A stretch of DNA of 64,000 bases from Glossina fuscipes (taxonomy: Eukaryota > Arthropoda > Insecta > Diptera > Glossinidae): assembly GCF_014805625.2 (NCBI RefSeq), contig NW_024003300.1, positions 1-64,000 on the forward strand, read 5' to 3'. The notes under the pieces were generated by a model that saw nothing but the letters and a program-made list of their open reading frames with translations, searched no databases and had not been told where the DNA came from. Shown here one piece after another: positions 33,170-45,139 of this stretch (its first letter is position 1; every line of letters starts with the position of its first letter). The translations under genes and the position numbers were made by a program.

Positions 33170-34720
33170 GCTGCTATTTTCGAAAAGTGATCTTTACAAA
33201 GTTTGCGGTCATGACATCCTTTCGGATATTAGGCCATCGGAATTAGAGGAATCAGAGGACTTATGACATCTAAAGCCAGTTTAGATGATCGTCAAGATGA
33301 ATTTCCCGTATTTAAGACGTATCTGAATACTGCAGTTTTTGCAGTAATAGGGGAGTTCAGTTTTTTAGTCTTACGTCATAAAAATGGCAGTAGAGACTGT
33401 ATGAAAGATTACGGAGATATTGTTAAACTTAGCGCATTAAAAAAGTCTTTAAACAATTAGTTACCAGACGTATAATCCATTTAATGAAGTGAATTTCACC
33501 ATGTGAGCATGGTCTGGATTAATTGTTACAAATGGAAGTGGTGGACTATTTGTTACAAATATTTTAAAGTTCTTGGGTCATAATTTCCAAGCTTCCAAAT
33601 GTTCGAACGACGTTCTATTTATTGACCTTGGTAAAGCATTTGAGTTCATAAGTTCAGAGCTTTTAATCTAATTGTTGTCCCCAATGGGCTTCCACCCACC
33701 AACCTGGTGACTTGTTTCGCCTCGTATCTCAGCAGCACAGAAAGTAATTATAAATTCCTATACTTTAGGAATGGTATTGCCAGATCTAGTGTCCCCAAAT
33801 TAGCCGTCTGGGTCCAATCCTCTTATTGCTGCACATAAACGATTTCCCGTCAGTGATTAAGCATTGTTGCATTCTCAAGCATCGTGATAAGTTATTCCAC
33901 AAGCCTGAAGATATTGAGGTCTTCTGCCAGCTTCAACATTACTCGACGTTCTCAGTGAAATGGTGCTACATTAATAATAAGTTCTAAAACGCTGGCCACT
34001 ACGAGTCTATTGATTACTATAGAAATGGCTTGAATCTGGGTTCTTTAAAGTATTGTTTGTCAAATTATTGTCGATGGTGACAATCTGGATTAATCTTTAT
34101 TTGGCATTAATTCTTAGCTTCTTAGAAAGTGGACTAAGGAGTTTGAAAATCTCTACGTCCGAAAAAAACTCTTTGCATTTATTTTCGAGTATACCCCAGA
34201 TATTTAAAGGACGTGTTAAGTGGAATTGGCGGACTCCGTGTAGAAATAATTTCTCCTATTTGCCCTCATACATTTAGATGGGGAGCGTAAAAAACACTTC
34301 TTACTCTTGCAGAACAGGCTTTTAATCACCCTAAACTCTGTAGAGAAGAGAAGGCTCGCTTTTGCTGTGAGTTTTGTGGCTAAACTTATTAATGATAAAT
34401 AGTCTTTATTCCTACTACGTGAGTTTGGCTTTACTGTTCCGTGTAGAGAGACTCTCATTTCTTTCTCTTGCGCGTAAGGTCGTGTAGGGTTAACTATAAA
34501 TAGTTTCCCTACAAAAATATTTCATAAACACGTTAACGGAAGGTATTAATCATTATCCTTCTCGTCTTTGTGTTATTATGAGTCTTGGTTTAAATATTTT
34601 AAGCCATGGGTTAAGTTTCGCTCGCAATCTTTTACTTGTGTTATATATTTTGTTTTGATTCATCATGCTGCTGATGGCAGAGGAAGTAAACAAATAAGTA
34701 AAAAATTATTTGAATCAAGA
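33170..34720 (+). mobile_element. Decayed jockey/CR1-like LINE reverse transcriptase
   Basis: Pieces appear in order: FSFLVLRHKNGSRDC...GDIVKLSALKKS (33360-33455), which aligns by eye with the xFKKGxRxxxxNYRxIxLLS start of reverse transcriptase. VLFIDLGKAFEFISSELL (about 33615-33665, motif A) follows. Later, near 34340, is a EEKARFCCEFCG-type stretch matching the end of the similar element at 45.1 kb. Many stops and frameshifts. It probably belongs to the same family as 45140-46642. Confidence 0.6.
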
Positions 34721-34754
34721 TTTCAAACTTAAAAAAAAATGTTAACCAATTAAA

Positions 34755-35794
34755 ATATTATTATTATTATTATTTTAATTTTAGACTAATGAATTGAATT
34801 CTTAGACTAAAAAAAGAGACATTGAGCACTAGCAACACAGGCTATCGGCTCTAATTTAAATAAATGGATATTAGATAATAAGCTTAGTAAAGTAAAATAT
34901 TGAATTGATATTCTGTTCTGAAGCTGATTGTAGAATGTTCAAAGGGTTAATCGTTCCAAATGCAATACTTCTAGCCAAGGAAAAGTTGAGGCAGTCGCAG
35001 AGAATGTGCTTTATAGTAAGAGTTTGTCCACAACAGCAGATTGGGGGAGAAGACTTCTTCAGGATCCATTGGTGAGTTGCAATTGTATGACCAAAGCGAA
35101 TTCTCGAAAATGTTTGGATCTTGGTTTTCTCAACATTTGTTGGATATAGAGGTGGAGTTAATTGAGGGTTAATGCAAGAGTAGTGTTGATGATGGTATTG
35201 TAAATTTCCTTCTGCAATTTTCTCTTTAACTTTTCTTCCAATGTATCTTTGAAGATCCAACTTTTCCATGACATCATCTATAATTAGAGAAGCAGAAGCA
35301 GCATACTTTGCCGCTAGATCAGCCTGCTCATTTCCCAGTAAACCGATGTGACTTGGTACCCATAACATTTTAATTTTTCCGTCGGGTGTAGTAATTATAT
35401 TCCTTAATTTGTTGATGGTGCTCCATCTTGAAGTCGAAGGGTTCCGAATAGCTAGTAATACAGACAAACTGTCAGTAACAATGTTGTTTTTATGGGCAAG
35501 GTTGGCAGCGTGAAGGATAGCTCTGGCTTCGGTTATGAAAGTTGAAGTGCTTTCGTGAAATATGTGGTTGGGAAGAACCCGTCCTGTAGCATCTACCACC
35601 GCACAAGCAGGAGGCAGACCAGGAGATTTTGAGCCGTCTGTGTACAAAAGATTCCAACCAGTATTGTCCAATACTTGGGTTTTCTCAGCTATTAGATTCC
35701 TGAAGACGTAATTTGGAGTATCTTCTTTCTTGTGCATAGACAGTGAGATGTCAAAAGAGCAGTCTTTCAAAATCCATGGAGGTTTAACACCAAA
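34755..35794 (-). mobile_element. Second copy of the I-like LINE (RNase H to 3' end), cut by gap
   Basis: An open frame at 34871-35770 encodes RNase H with LLYTDGSKSPGLPPACAV, STFITEARAILHA, NIVTDSLSVLLAI and MLWVPSHIGLLGNEQADLAA, then the CCCGQTLTIKHILCDC zinc motif. It is 90% or more alike by eye to the copy at 17.5-18.2 kb but keeps the RNase H segment that copy lacks. The 3' end has a TAA-rich tail (34752-34772). The element runs straight into the N gap at 35795, so its 5' part is unassembled or elsewhere. Confidence 0.88.
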
Positions 35795-36194
35795 NNNNNN
35801 NNNNNNNNNNNNNNNNNNNNNNNNNNNNNNNNNNNNNNNNNNNNNNNNNNNNNNNNNNNNNNNNNNNNNNNNNNNNNNNNNNNNNNNNNNNNNNNNNNNN
35901 NNNNNNNNNNNNNNNNNNNNNNNNNNNNNNNNNNNNNNNNNNNNNNNNNNNNNNNNNNNNNNNNNNNNNNNNNNNNNNNNNNNNNNNNNNNNNNNNNNNN
36001 NNNNNNNNNNNNNNNNNNNNNNNNNNNNNNNNNNNNNNNNNNNNNNNNNNNNNNNNNNNNNNNNNNNNNNNNNNNNNNNNNNNNNNNNNNNNNNNNNNNN
36101 NNNNNNNNNNNNNNNNNNNNNNNNNNNNNNNNNNNNNNNNNNNNNNNNNNNNNNNNNNNNNNNNNNNNNNNNNNNNNNNNNNNNNNNNNNNNNN
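35795..36194. other. Assembly gap (400 N)
   Basis: A run of exactly 400 N. Frames that read through it are meaningless. The left edge is inside the LINE; the right edge (GAAAAAACGCAG...) does not continue LINE sequence recognisably. Confidence 1.
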
Positions 36195-38279
36195 GAAAAA
36201 ACGCAGACGAATAGAAAACACGCACTACACTGAACACAAGTCGACTCGTCTATGCAATTAAAATAAGATAGGTACTTTGCAGCTTATAGGAGGCCAGTGT
36301 TTATTCGTATTTTTTGTCTGTTATTATTGCGCAACATTGAAAATGCCCCGACCGATAAAACAAATATTTAAAGTAAAATATATACGGATATATGTATTAT
36401 TTTAAAATAGTCATTTGTATTTTTACGAGAACAATTTCGTTTAGATTCAAGAAGAAGAAAGGGAAGCATAATTAAATTAGATGGCTACACGTTTTTATTT
36501 CTGAATCGAAAAATATGGTGAAAGTCGATTAACGCAGTATACATAAAAGAAGAACTCTACGACAACGGTCTTACAGGCAAACTCGGCAAAAGAAGAACTC
36601 TGAAAATACACACCCAAAGGAATGGCTAGGTCTAGTTTGTTTAATATAACAAAAGCGTATGGGAAGGCGGGGGTCGCTGACAGATCGTTTTACCAGACAC
36701 TTTAGTTGAAAGTCTATTTCAGTCGTCCCCTGAAAAGCCAAATCGGAGATTTTATAGCGCTATGCTATTTTTTGAAGATATTAGGTAAGAGTAACATAAT
36801 GTATGCATAATGCATAGTATTATAAGCTGTACTTCAGAGGTCTACCCGAGCCTAGCTTAACTGAAATTAAAAAATTAGAAAGAAAAAAAAATTAAACAGG
36901 TTTTGCGTGTTACATATCTAGTGTGTGCTCAGTAATACGTCTGTCCATCATTCATTATTTATATCCATCCGTTAAGATTGGAGCTTTGATACCGCGTATA
37001 TACCTTTAGATTTCTAAACTTGGTGTCTTCGTACCTTAGCAAAGTCAATACGATTTTATGTAATAGGAAATAAATGTTTTAGGAAGTAAATATAAAGACG
37101 TCATAAAAGTTATGAATTATGAATGAATACACAGTGCCGATTATTATAAAATGAACAGGTTTGGGTAAAAGAAACCATGCTCCTACAAACCGGTCATGTA
37201 GGCTAAGCCTCGGGTAGTTGGCGGTTTACCAACAAATACCAATAGAGATTAATGCCAGTAACCCTAACGATTACATCTAATTTTTGTGTTACGAGGCAAG
37301 CCTACAAGAGTTCAGGCAAATCGGGACACTGCCCTCATTGGCTACAATGCAAATACTCAAATTTTTTTCGTTATAGCAAGGGATGGTTAGAGAAATGTCA
37401 TTGTAAAACCATTAGTGCATCTAGTGTCGTATAAAAAGAAAGAATAGATAGGCAATTATAGACAATAGGTCATTTTTAAACGCATGGATACTTAATGGCG
37501 AAGGAAAATGGTAATCGGATAAATAATAGACGGTAGACGGTGCTTTCTTTATCAATTCTTATTTTATTATAATACTTTTTTTCCATATAAATTTTTATAA
37601 AGCCAGACGGGCTGGCCAGAGTAAACTCAAATAATCCCATCAATTGAAACATTATAATATCAACATTTACAGATAAGCTTCATTATTGGAAATGATTAAG
37701 ATAAAAACAAGCCTTGTCTTTTTGCAAATATTTTTAAAAAACTGTAACATAGTGCTTACAGTTCCATCTCGAAAGAAGTCCTCTTCGTCAGGGTTCGTTA
37801 CGGACTACTTAATACTATCATACGAACACAATACTTTTGTATGCTGGTACGTATTTCAATAACTGCCAATTCCGACGGTGCTTACCAATACGCCATACTT
37901 ATGCCATGATAACCCAGCTGACTTGGGTACCGCTACTTTTGTAAGAAGGTGAGTGAGCCTCCGGTTAACTCACCTAGCGTTCTCAACACCTTACGCTCTT
38001 CCTGACTAAACCTTCTATCCTCATTACTTTTGGCGTAAAAGGTCCATCCGTTATTCCATTTGGCTTCTTACCGCAATTTGTTTTGCGTTTTGTAAGCACC
38101 AACAAAATATTCGCTAAACCCTATTGTCTATTCACAACCCACCAGCCTGCAATCCTATGGCTATTTACCATTGCCTAGTAAATCTGCGCGAATTATTTAA
38201 ACCTGCAAGAAAGGCCATCAAAGAGGCTTACCTCTAAAATAATAGTTCAAATTATTTCTTACCATGTGAGGAAATATTT
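36195..38279. other. No gene seen
   Basis: AT-rich sequence after the gap with no recognised coding region. A minus- or plus-strand origin cannot be assigned, and short open stretches have no signature. Confidence 0.4.
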
Positions 38280-38575
38280 TGCTTCCTTACTAAAACAAAT
38301 CTGTCCGCATAATTGTCCGTCTATATATCGAAATATCCCTCACCTATAATCAAGCAATTTTAAAAGCAGTTGGTCTCTCTGTCCAGTTCACTCGTTAAGT
38401 TACACGTGCATGTATAAGTACCTTTCTGTCGACCATCTCCTTAGCGTAAAAGCGCTATAAGCATATATAAATACATATTCTCTTTATAAACATGTTTCAA
38501 ATCTTCAAGCAACACGACTACTATTCGGTAAGACATCATAAGCTCTTTTATGGATTCTTGTTATTATTTTCATGC
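38280..38575 (+). repeat. Dispersed repeat, copy 1 (partner 49480-49960)
   Basis: In order: GCTTCCTTACTAAAACAAAT, CTGTCCGCATAATTGTCCGT, TATAAGTACCTTTCTGTCGA, CTTAGCGTAAAAG and CAAATCTTCAAGCAACACG with GTAAGACATCAT. All recur, somewhat diverged, at 49480-49960, where about 220 bp extra sits in the middle. Confidence 0.6.
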
Positions 38576-38639
38576 TTTTTTGATGCTAAATTATACACCT
38601 AAACGGTCAGTTGTTTAGTACCTGTTACGTCAACATCAT

Positions 38640-38900
38640 AGGGCTAACTTATTGAATTGTTCTTGTTATTTAGTGATTAATGGTTACATAATCGTTATTT
38701 TGTTACCGATTCGCGGATTCCATACACGTTTTAACTATAAGTAGCACACATATTATTATAAATGCATAGGCATATATATAATGAAGTTTCTGAAGTATAA
38801 GTAACTAAGGCTAGCATATTGAATTGTTCTTCCTATGTAGGAATTAAAAGCTACAAATTGTAATATATTTATTTTTGTTACGTACCCATAGTTTCCGTAC
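38640..38900 (+). repeat. Tandem copies of a ~167-bp unit
   Basis: GGGCTAACTTATTGAATTGTTCTT at about 38641 and AGGCTAGCATATTGAATTGTTCTT at about 38810 (period near 167) are both followed by a degraded TTATTTTTGTTAC segment. Moderate divergence. Confidence 0.55.
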
Positions 38901-39509
38901 ATGAACGATGACATTTTAATTACAGGCAATAAACATGTTCTAATACATATGTAAGAGTGTATTAATATATATTTCAATGTACACTGTAACGAGTTTCCTT
39001 GGGCGGGTTATGACTCAGTCAATCCAGGATTCGTTGCAAGAAAATTTAGAATGAAAAAAAATAATCCGGACCTTCGGGGGGAATGGTGTATAATTTCCTT
39101 GATTTATTGTTTCCTCTTTACTGGATAGAAGTACGGCACTGTGTGTAAAAATGGGCTATGGCAAGGAACCAGCGAGGTGACCCGCCTTGTCGCGCTATTA
39201 CCGTTTTGCTTTTTACTTGCGGGGTTAGAACTTTCACTTCCTTTTCGTTTCGCTTTTAATATCACGGAGCGCTAGACGGCTATGACACCAAAATGAACGA
39301 GTCTGTGCGATGCGCTGTTTTTTTATACCCTGAGTCTCGCTTGCTTGTCCTATTGCCAACATGTTCTATGTATCTACATATGCTTATGTGTATACTTAGG
39401 TTAGGTTGGCTGCAGTCGCAACCTTAGTTACGACTTGCATGATCCTGCTTATACATAACTTGATATCACTTACATCTATCTTATTATTATGTTTGTTCAA
39501 ATTTCGACG
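38901..39509. other. No gene seen; possible LTR start
   Basis: TGTAACGAGTTTCCTTGGGC at about 38985 begins like the LTR-type element at 22136, but nothing else supports it. No coding region is recognised. Confidence 0.3.
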
Positions 39510-39610
39510 CAACAGGCACCCAGGTACCAAATCGCGTGATTCAATCACCGTTAGGTATGTGAGTGCTTGTGCCTTCCTATACCACTGTATTTGCATATGC
39601 TTGTTTGTTC
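39510..39610 (-). repeat. Inverted copy of the 107-bp unit from 32.1-32.3 kb
   Basis: AGGTACCAAATCGCGTGATT then CACCGTTAGGTATGTGAGTG matches the reverse complement of 32203-32260, showing that this unit is dispersed and not purely local. Confidence 0.7.
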
Positions 39611-39759
39611 TTTTTTTTTTGGTGTGTTTCTACATGTGTGATCGTGTCTTTGTACATTTTGTGTAATATTGTGTGTGTGTTTGTGCTCTTTGCGGGTGCG
39701 GGTATTGGTGTGCATTGCTATGTGCGACTCTAACGTTTATTTGTTTTGTCTGAACGTAT

Positions 39760-40470
39760 ATTCATTGTAGAGCATAGGGGTTTCTATCTGATTATATGCC
39801 CCAACGGGGTTTATGCAGTAATGCGTAATATGTAAGCGTTTCTATTGTTCGCTTATACAATTTTACGGCATACAGATTTCTGTATGTTACTATAACCTAA
39901 CAGTACTATAGAATGCTATGTGTGATTCTTTGGTATGTACGTTTGCATGAGCGAGTGTGCTTCTGCATTGCGAAGCATAAGGGTTTCTACATGCTTAAAT
40001 GACCTAGCGGGATTTATACAGTAATGCGTAATATGTAAGTGTTTCTATCGTTCGCTTATACAATTTTAAGGCATAAAGATTTCTGTTACTATGACCTAAC
40101 AGTACTGTAAAATGCTACGTGTGATTCTTTGGTATGTGCGTTTGCATGAGCGAGTGTGCTTCTGCATTGCGAAGCATAAGGGTTCCTATATGCTTAAACA
40201 ACCTAACGGGATTTATACCGTAATGCGTAATATATAAGCGTTTCTATCGTTCGCTTATACAATTTTAAGGCATACAGATTTCTGTATGTTACTATGACCT
40301 AACAGTACTATAGAATGCTAGGTGTGATTCTTCGGTATGTGCGTTTGCATGAGCGAGTGTGCTTGTATATTGCGAAGCACAAGGGTTTCTATATGCTTAA
40401 ACAACCTAACGGGATTTATACCGTAATGCGTAATATGTACGCGTTTAAGGCATACAGATTTCTCCTTGTA
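39760..40470 (+). repeat. ~200-bp satellite, about 3.5 copies
   Basis: The start AGCATAGGGGTTTCTA / AGCATAAGGGTTTCTA / AGCATAAGGGTTCCTA / AGCACAAGGGTTTCTA occurs at 39771, 39974, 40173 and 40376 (periods 203, 199, 203). Each copy carries GTAATGCGTAATATGTAAG, TCGTTCGCTTATACAATTTT, ACCTAACAGTACT and GAGCGAGTGTGCTT. The copies are similar enough to be a young array. Open stretches within it are by-products. Confidence 0.92.
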
Positions 40471-40490
40471 TATGTTGTACTTATTTTATA

Positions 40491-40850
40491 TGGTTTTATA
40501 CCTATGTTTGACTTGGGTTTGAGTTATATGACTTACAAGTTCTAAGGCTTTGAGGTGTGTCTGACAAGTTTTATTTGATCTTATTCATACATCCTTTGGT
40601 GGTTGTGTGAATGCTACAAATGGTTTTGTGCCTATGTTTGACTAGGGATTGTGTTCTATGTGATATAAGTTCTATGGCTGTGAGTTCTCACTCAAATATG
40701 TTCTGCGCTTGGCGGTTGTGTAAATGTTACATATGGTTTTGTGCCTATGTTTGACTAGGGCTTGTGTTGTATGATTTTACATGTTCTATGCCTACGAGCC
40801 ATTTCATACAAGTTTTATTCATTCTACCGACCTTATACCTATTTGCTCGT
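40491..40850 (+). repeat. Tandem repeat of ~113-130 bp
   Basis: TGGTTTT(A/G)T(A/G)CCTATGTTTGAC starts at 40491, 40621 and 40734. It is followed by TAGGG(C/A)TTGTGTT and GTTCTATG(GC/CC)T blocks. It continues directly from the 200-bp satellite and is a distinct unit. Confidence 0.85.
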
Positions 40851-41159
40851 ACCTGTATTATATATTTTACATATTCTATGCCTTGGCGCTGTGCCATACA
40901 TGTTTTCTTCATTCTCTTTACCCTTCGTTTGGTGTTGGAGTGTGTATTCTTATGGATTAACTAGCGTAGGCCTGTGCAATATGTGTCTACACATTTTCTC
41001 TTTGTACAAGTATGGGTTTAATTAGTGGGTGTTTTTATGATTTTGCATTTGAAGTTGGAGGAGGCCGCTCGTGTATTGCTCACAGAACGATGTGCGTGGG
41101 CAGATCGGACTTGCTGACTGCGGGGTGCGGGTAGACTTTTGAGTGGACGGACTTGTATT

Positions 41160-41760
41160 TCGTAAGGAAGCAAAAACGCTTCCTTACAACACATAAGAAA
41201 GCATTGATATAACACATACATACGACAGCATTGATATATTATAAAACATATGGGTACATATTATAAAACATATATATCTTAAAATACATGCTATCCGGGA
41301 ACAAGCATAAGCAGACCAACAGCATAACGGGACAGTGACGATCATCGCAACTATAAAAAAGCATGACACAACACGCTCGGTCTTGCATTCCTTTCACACC
41401 AGTCAAGGAGTTAAGGGACATCTAAGAACACAATGTACTGTTTTTCGACCTTACTGAGGGGATAAAGCTTTTCTTTTTGAATTACGAATAGGGGTTGGCA
41501 GGTTCAGCACAGTCACTACCCCTGAACAACAAATGGGACAACGGGTAGCAAGTGGCAGAATCAGCTTAGTCGTTATCCCTAAACAACGACCACTCTTTCT
41601 GATACTCTTCCAACGGTTAGGGACAATAAAAGCAACTAGGACAAAGATAGGAGCGGATGAGTGGCGCTATTGGACCATAAAATTGGCTGCTGTAACGTCT
41701 TCCGTGTACTTTGCAGAACTTTGGTAGGTACGAAACGTGGCTAGTAATATCTGATAAAGT
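41160..41760 (+). promoter_or_regulatory. LTR-like promoter unit, copy 2
   Basis: AACTATAAAAAAGCATGACA (TATA near 41352) is followed by CGGTCTTGCATTCC and then CAACGGTTAGGGACAATAAAAGCAACTA near 41613. This matches the poly(A)-signal stretch of the unit at 32540-32880. Upstream is a repeated ATTATAAAACATAT segment. Boundaries unknown. Confidence 0.5.
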
Positions 41761-42280
41761 AACTCAGAGCAACAATCGATCGTAAATCACCAAGCTGTTT
41801 TCCATCGTTAGAACGAGAATCGTGACTATTGTTACGAAACTCGTTTTTCTCGGATACAGTTCGTATAATTGGATCGTGGATACTTTTTTTACTTTACTTT
41901 GCACGTTTTCACTATAAGACTCTTTTATGTACAATCAACTTGTCCAATAGTAGAACTATTTACATTTTACTTTAGCAGTACTGTCAGATTCTCAATTCCA
42001 ATATGCTTTTTCGACTCAAATGTTTTTGTCCGACTATTGTGTTTATATGTTTTTTTGCAAACATATTATTACCTAAGTACACGGCTTCATTTTTAATCCC
42101 TTAACTTGCTTTTCCGCTAATCTTTTTCGTCGGTCGGAAACTGCATGACGCGCTGCAAATGTGCACTTGGGTAAACGGGCGTAGCTGGCTGAGGTGGGTC
42201 GTGCATTTTTCTCCTTTGGTTAATTTGGCAAAGAAAGATTTTCCTTAGATAATGTGTGCTATTTTACAAACGTTATGTCT
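41761..42280. other. No gene seen
   Basis: Spacer between the LTR-like unit and the minus-strand gypsy element. It may contain the 3' end of that element, but no LTR could be defined. Confidence 0.35.
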
Positions 42281-42281
42281 A

Positions 42282-44390
42282 CTATGTTTGGTCGCCGGGG
42301 TTGAGTTGAGTTCTGTTATCCGTAATCAGGGTCATGCGGTAGACGAATCTTGCTAATATTCTCGTCCTGAACGCTTTCGTGAGGTTTTCTGTCGACGCTT
42401 GTGTTAACAGGATTGACTCAACCCATTTGGAGAAAGTATTGAAGATATAGGATGTTAATCGTAGCAAGAGTCCAATGGTTTGCGAGGTAATATTTTGCCG
42501 GCTAGTTTCTGCCAGGAAGCTTTGTATTTCTGGCAGAATTCATAGTTTCTTACATATCTGCGGATGTCGCTATATATCTTAGGCTACTAATATCGACGTA
42601 TAGTTCGAGTTACAGATCTCTGAACTCTTATGTGCCTTGCATTGGGACGTTTGTGATTATCTTCTACAATACGTGTTCTTAGCTGACGACGTATAATTCC
42701 CATGCAATGGTGTTTTCGTCATTTAATTGTTGCGGAGAATTACGGCGTAACTGGCCATTCGTAAATTTGTAGTTTTGGTACTTGTCGGGATCTCTTTGTA
42801 TTTCTAATAGCTTCCAATGGATCCGACCGCATTCTTTGTTGGTTGTAAAGCCTGACCTGGCTGTATTGGAAGTTTGCAGCAGCTGTCTCGACAAGGTGGC
42901 ACCCACGTTGTTTCGTTTTCCCTGTCTGTACTGGTTGTTGAAGTTGAAATATTGCAACATCAAGGTTGATCTACTCAGTTTTACAAGTTTTTCATAGCAT
43001 TGAGCCATTTTAACGATAGATGGTTGGTGATTACGTCAAACTTATAACTTTCCAGGTAAGGATACACGTGGAATAGTTTTCTTCTGCCTTCTTTAGCTGG
43101 CGTGTGGCAATAAGCAATTGCTTCCTCTCCCTTGTCAGTCGTCTGAATAAGAACAGCTCCTAGGTTATAATCGCTTGTATCTGTTTGCAACATAAACCTT
43201 TGGGAAAACTCCGAAAGAGGTAGTACTAGTACTTCGATTAATGTTTGCTTGAGATATCAATAGACAAAGTTTTAGGATTCAGTCCAAATCTGTCCTTAAC
43301 AAATTAACTAGTGGTTCAGCGATATGTGCGAAATTTGGTAAAAATCGTTGATACCAAGACACCACTCCTAGCATGTGGCAAATATATCCCACTTTCTGTG
43401 GTATTTTTATTTTTATACGGGCTTCAACCGTATTTGGGATTGTTTTTATACCTTTTGCTTCTACTATGTGGCCTAGATATCTCGTTTCTCTTATTATAAA
43501 CTCACATTTTTCAGGGCTAATATTTAGGTTTGCCTTTCGCAGACGTTCGAATACCGTTTCCAAATTATTTTAATATTCGGTGGTTGTTTCCCGGCAAGAA
43601 GAAGGTGGTCTAAATATGGTACCAAATGCAGCCCAGCTGACATCAGTGCCCCTTGATAGAGGCCAGGACTGGGAAAGTGGTATATTTTTTGCTATTAGGG
43701 TGCATGAATATTTGCTAGTATTCATTTTCTAAGTTGATAATGCCGACATATTTTGCGTTCCGTAATCGATCTAAAATATGAGTGATTCATGGTAATGGAT
43801 ACGTATCGTGTTCAGATCGTTTTTGTTTAGTTGGCGATAATTCATACAGAGTCTCCATGACCTGTTCCGTTTCTTTTACTATCATTGTGGAGAAACTATA
43901 GGGGCTCTTTGATGATTTTGTACACCCTTTTGCTAATCTTTTGTCAATTTTTGCATTTATTATAGCTTTCATATTATTATCCGATATTGTTCAACAATTC
44001 TCTGCATTTCGTTAATATTATGGTCGTCCTCAATGTGCACGTGGACGCCTAATTGTTGGACTAAGCGACCATCGCATGTTGTGAACAAGTCAGCAATAGT
44101 TATCAAAGCTTTAAAGACTTTCAAAAGGTTAGGACGATACCATCTGAGGAGGTGGGGATTCTCTCCTCCTTGTGATTTTGTTTTGAACAGAACAGCGTAT
44201 GGCTTCGTGTAACTTCACTGATGATCCCTTAATTAATATTAATTCTATATTGACTGGTAAATTTTGAAATGGTTATAGTAGTTATTTCATAAATTGACTG
44301 CTAATAAAGACGCTGGTGATTCCTGTACCTATAGTAGCCCTGATTAGCCTGCCTCCAATCGGAAGAATGACTTCAAGTTTGTTTGTTATT
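42282..44390 (-). mobile_element. Decayed Ty3/gypsy pol, minus strand
   Basis: On the minus strand, protease (about 44380-44284) has RATIGTGITSVFIS, with Asp to Gly at the DTG active site. Reverse transcriptase follows in pieces (43972-43787, 43563-43279: CEFIIRETRYLGHIVEAKGI, SWYQRFLPNFAHIAEPL). RNase H (43193-42981: LQTDTSDYNLGAVLIQ, VITNHLSLKWL) and a NVGATLSRQ motif follow. Integrase core (42467-42282) has FSKWVESILL and LITDNRTQL. The order PR-RT-RH-INT is Ty3/gypsy. Stops and frameshifts throughout. Confidence 0.85.
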
Positions 44391-45139
44391 GTTGCATTTT
44401 AATGCGACAACGAATGCTTGGTGGGGGTGTTTCGTTTCGAAGACCCGCTGCTCCTCTGGTCAGTTAGGTTCTAATTTTCCGAGTGTGATTGACGATGCTC
44501 TTCTAGCGAGATCCTACTGGGATTAGGGCTTGACTATTGGTTTCTTCCTTCCTTCTCCCTTGGACCTTCTTTTCTACGATGATGTCATGTTAGTGGCGTG
44601 GTTCCATCACTGTCATTAATATTATTATTTTGTATTTTGATCATTCGATTTTTGTCCCGTTGAGGTGCTGTAGGTCTAACGGTTAGTATACCCTCAAGAC
44701 TGGTTATTGTATCGAAGTCCACCATCTATGCCACGTACAGTCTTGTAAAGCGTTGCAAAATAGTTTCTCTAGATTTCCTTTTTTGATTATGTTGATACGT
44801 CGCATTTTCTATTGTAAAGGGAGAAAAAAATTATTAAGCGATTCGTTTGGGCATTGGATACGAACACCTAGCTCGGCTTCTAATTTTTCGAAAAAGCGAG
44901 GTGGCTTGGAAAATTTCTCGAAGTCAGTTTTAAAGTGTTCTCATGTCGACGCTTACCTGTTATTATTTCTGAACCAAATCAATGCTGTATATATCGCGCT
45001 CGATAATCTTTTAGGATCATTTCCGTAACTTTTCGATTGCTAATTTCGATTTATCAGCACACTACCCATATCCTATAACTAACTCGGTTTCAATATCTAA
45101 CTTGGTTATTTTGGAAGATGACGTTTTTAAAGGGTTGAG
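44391..45139. other. No certain gene; expected gag side of the minus-strand gypsy
   Basis: Upstream of the protease relic on the minus strand one expects gag, but no zinc knuckle or other landmark is visible. The stretch ends where the plus-strand LINE begins. Confidence 0.35.

Noticed and set aside
35730..36233. Long open frames across the gap
   Set aside because: They consist of N-derived unknown residues and have no meaning.
39760..41025. Open frames of 60-90 codons in the tandem repeat region
   Set aside because: They follow the repeat period and arise from satellite sequence. No protein features apart from hydrophobic runs due to T-rich composition.
38985..41850. A single 2.8-kb LTR beginning TGTAACGAG and including the satellites
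   Set aside because: Only the first few bases resemble another LTR start, and the end could not be defined. The contained units occur in conflicting orientations.
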